A model generated the notes under the pieces. It was not told the DNA's origin and did not search any database. It was given only the letters and a program-made list of their open reading frames with translations. Of a stretch of DNA of 64,000 nucleotides, positions 62,362 through 64,000 are shown one piece after another. This DNA is from Saprospiraceae bacterium (GTDB taxonomy: Bacteria; Bacteroidota; Bacteroidia; Chitinophagales; Saprospiraceae): assembly GCA_020436935.1 (NCBI GenBank), contig JAGQWX010000002.1:62001-126000 (forward strand), given 5' to 3'. Every line of letters starts with the position of its first letter. Positions within the stretch are counted from its first letter, which is position 1. The position numbers and the translations under genes were made by a program.

Positions 62362-63698
62362 CTGAAGAGGTCGTCTACTTTTTGTATGGAAGAAGAGACC
62401 GCCAGAACAACAACTTTGTCATGCAACTGGAGTTGGAAATTACCATTGGGAACAATGCTTTCCGCCTCCCTGATCACTCCTGCGATGATGGCGTTTGCAG
62501 GAAACTTGATATGTCTCAGTGGCTTTTGAGTCAGCATGCTTTCCTTTTGGATGACGTATTCTATGATTTCTGCATCAACTCCATGAAGACTGGTGATGGC
62601 TTCGATCTTGCCTTTTCTTACAAATCGGAAGATATTGTTGGCCGCAATCAATTTCTTATTGATGATCGTGTCAATGCCTATCCGCTGGCTGATGTGTGTG
62701 TAATCAGTATTGTCGACGAGAGCTATGGTTTTTGCAGCCCCTGCCTGCTCAGCCATAAGACATGCAATGATATTTGTTTCTGAATTGGGAGTGACTGCAA
62801 TCACGGCATCCATCCTATCCAAACCTTCTTCCCTCAGCAATTCTATATTGGAGGGATCTCCTTCAATGATCAATGTGTCATGCAGAGATTCAATGAGGTT
62901 TTTGCAAGTTTCTTTATTTTTATCTACCACCGTAAGATCGTAGATTTCTTCCAACAATTTTGCTGCTTCAAGACCTACACCCGTTCCACCTAGGATCATC
63001 ACTTTTTTTACGGCTTTTTTGGCGGAGCAAATGATTTTGAGCAAGTGTTCTCTGTCCTTGGCCAGAGTTATAAAATATACGTGGTCCTTCAACCTTAAAG
63101 TGGTACTGCTTCTGGGCAATATGGTTTCATGACCCCTTAAAATGGCAATAGGCCGGCTGTCCATTTGGGGATACATTTCATCCATCTCCCTGAGCGAACG
63201 ACCTATGAATGGAGAATTTTCTTCCAGTACAATGCCCAGTACTGACATTTTTCCTCCTTCAAACTCAAAGTTGTCGGTAACCTGGGTGAGCTTGAGCAGC
63301 CTTCTTATTTCAAATGCAGCCAGCTGTGTAGGATAGATAATCTTATCCACTCCCAAATTGGCAAAAATATGTTTTTGGTCTTTTTGGCTGTATTCTGCCT
63401 TACTCACTCTGGCAATGGTTTGTTTGGCACCCATCTTTTTCGCCAGGATGCAAGAAACAATGTTGACACTTTCGTGCGTAGTAGCAGCAATAAATAAATC
63501 TGTACCCTGGATATTGGCGTTTTCCAAAATGTTGATGGAAGACGAATCTCCTTTAACGGTAAGCACATCCAGGTGAGTTGCTGCATAATCCAGTACAGAC
63601 TCATTGTTGTCAATCAATACGATGTCATGTTGCTCTGAAGACAGCATTTTCGCGAGGTGAAAGCCAATATCGCCGGCACCGGCAAGAACTATTTTCAT
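62358..63698 (-). CDS. trkA: TrkA NAD-binding potassium uptake regulator
   Basis: 446 residues, two RCK units. First: KIVLAGAGDIGFHLAKMLSS (residues 2-21) and then TrkA-C (near 145-225). Second: VMILGGTGVGLEAAKLLEE (near 232) and TrkA-C to the end. Binds NAD(H) and gates TrkH. First gene of the trkA-trkH unit; smpB is 10 bp upstream on the same strand. Confidence 0.95.
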   Translation of the reverse strand: MKIVLAGAGDIGFHLAKMLSSEQHDIVLIDNNESVLDYAATHLDVLTVKGDSSSINILENANIQGTDLFIAATTHESVNIVSCILAKKMGAKQTIARVSKAEYSQKDQKHIFANLGVDKIIYPTQLAAFEIRRLLKLTQVTDNFEFEGGKMSVLGIVLEENSPFIGRSLREMDEMYPQMDSRPIAILRGHETILPRSSTTLRLKDHVYFITLAKDREHLLKIICSAKKAVKKVMILGGTGVGLEAAKLLEEIYDLTVVDKNKETCKNLIESLHDTLIIEGDPSNIELLREEGLDRMDAVIAVTPNSETNIIACLMAEQAGAAKTIALVDNTDYTHISQRIGIDTIINKKLIAANNIFRFVRKGKIEAITSLHGVDAEIIEYVIQKESMLTQKPLRHIKFPANAIIAGVIREAESIVPNGNFQLQLHDKVVVLAVSSSIQKVDDLFR

Positions 63699-63708
63699 TT
63701 AGTGTCTT

Positions 63709-64000
63709 TTACTTATGAATTTTCCTGATGCGATCCAATTCTCTCTTGTTCTCTCTTTCTTTGATGGTCTCTCTTTTGTCAAACTCTTTCTTACCCTGGG
63801 CAACTGCAATAGTGACTTTAACAAAACCCCGGTCGCTAAAATACACTTTGTATGGTACAACCGTCATGCCTTTTTCAGCAATTCTTCGTTCTATTTTTCG
63901 GAGCTCCGGTTTTCGGAGGAGCAAAATTCTGTCCCTTCTGTTTTCGTGATTGAACATATTGCCTTCCTTGTAATCTCCGATGTACATGCTTTTCAGAATG
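63709..64000 (-). CDS. smpB: SsrA-binding protein, 3' part
   Basis: The C-terminal part of SmpB, which loads tmRNA to rescue stalled ribosomes. About 97 residues are visible; the start lies beyond base 64000. Marks: MYIGDYKEGNMFNHENRRDR, LLRKPELRKIERRIAEKG, VPYKVYFSDRGFVKVTIA and the basic tail GKKEFDKRETIKERENKREL. Lies 10 bp upstream of trkA. Confidence 0.95.
   Translation of the reverse strand, partial: ILKSMYIGDYKEGNMFNHENRRDRILLLRKPELRKIERRIAEKGMTVVPYKVYFSDRGFVKVTIAVAQGKKEFDKRETIKERENKRELDRIRKIHK

Overview
The window comes from a chromosome of a Bacteroidota bacterium. The evidence is a PorW/SprE-type lipoprotein of the type IX secretion system (T9SS), secreted proteins with T9SS-like C-terminal domains, promoters of the Bacteroidota type (TTTG about 19 nt upstream of TAnnTTTG), an ECF sigma factor paired with a membrane protein, and AT-leaning DNA with few Shine-Dalgarno sites and frequent TTG starts. 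A saprospirian or chitinophagal lineage is possible but cannot be decided from the sequence alone. There are about 62 protein genes, one tRNA (Cys) and no rRNA. Both edges cut a gene: CvfB-like at the left, SmpB at the right.

Layout. 1-5.7 kb: CvfB 3' end, thymidine kinase, an ECF sigma factor with a fused anti-sigma/beta-barrel protein, a MATE exporter and an S24 (LexA/CI-like) regulator. 5.8-8.3 kb: a minus-strand unit gmhA - hddC-like - MFS permease (sedoheptulose-7-P to nucleotide-heptose chemistry plus transport). 8.5-12.8 kb: an Omp28-like thioredoxin-fold secreted protein, a YeiH-family transporter with a small partner, a HAD phosphatase and an M23 peptidase. 12.9-13.6 kb: a gene-poor stretch with two copies of a palindromic element. 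13.6-18 kb: PorW/SprE followed closely by a polysaccharide-deacetylase-family protein. 18.3-34 kb: housekeeping genes (rfbA, aroB, SAM hydrolase, phoH, OsmC, aroA, pheS-hisS-gatA, MltD) and tRNA-Cys. 34.4-43.5 kb: OsmC, a transsulfuration enzyme, panD, a flippase-like protein, rfaE2, a repeat-rich gap, a large acyl-CoA oxidase/dehydrogenase, the third palindromic element, a TPR lipoprotein and an exported superoxide dismutase. 43.5-44.6 kb: a Fic protein with its own DNA-binding domain.

44.7-59.9 kb is the most distinctive part. A minus-strand operon (DeoR regulator, COG2407 sugar isomerase, split transketolase, ribose-type ABC importer with a DUF2291 protein, and an FGGY kinase) faces a plus-strand run of four secreted proteins (an esterase, two DUF1593/Sde182-like nucleoside-hydrolase-fold proteins and an SMP-30-type lactonase). 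Together they look like one extracellular-to-cytoplasmic route for a glycosidically bound pentose-like sugar. The gene content resembles the transketolase-type D-apiose pathway, but with a different isomerase family and with unstudied candidate glycosidases. This is the best candidate for an undescribed system.

59.9-64 kb: a Dabb protein, a cysteine-cluster protein, the TrkH/TrkA potassium uptake pair and SmpB.

Non-coding structure worth noting: three copies of a roughly 150-160 bp palindromic element, two of which show a covarying central hairpin; a 550-bp gap packed with at least four kinds of short repeat; and three probable operator palindromes or repeats next to regulator genes (Fic-XRE, S24, DeoR).
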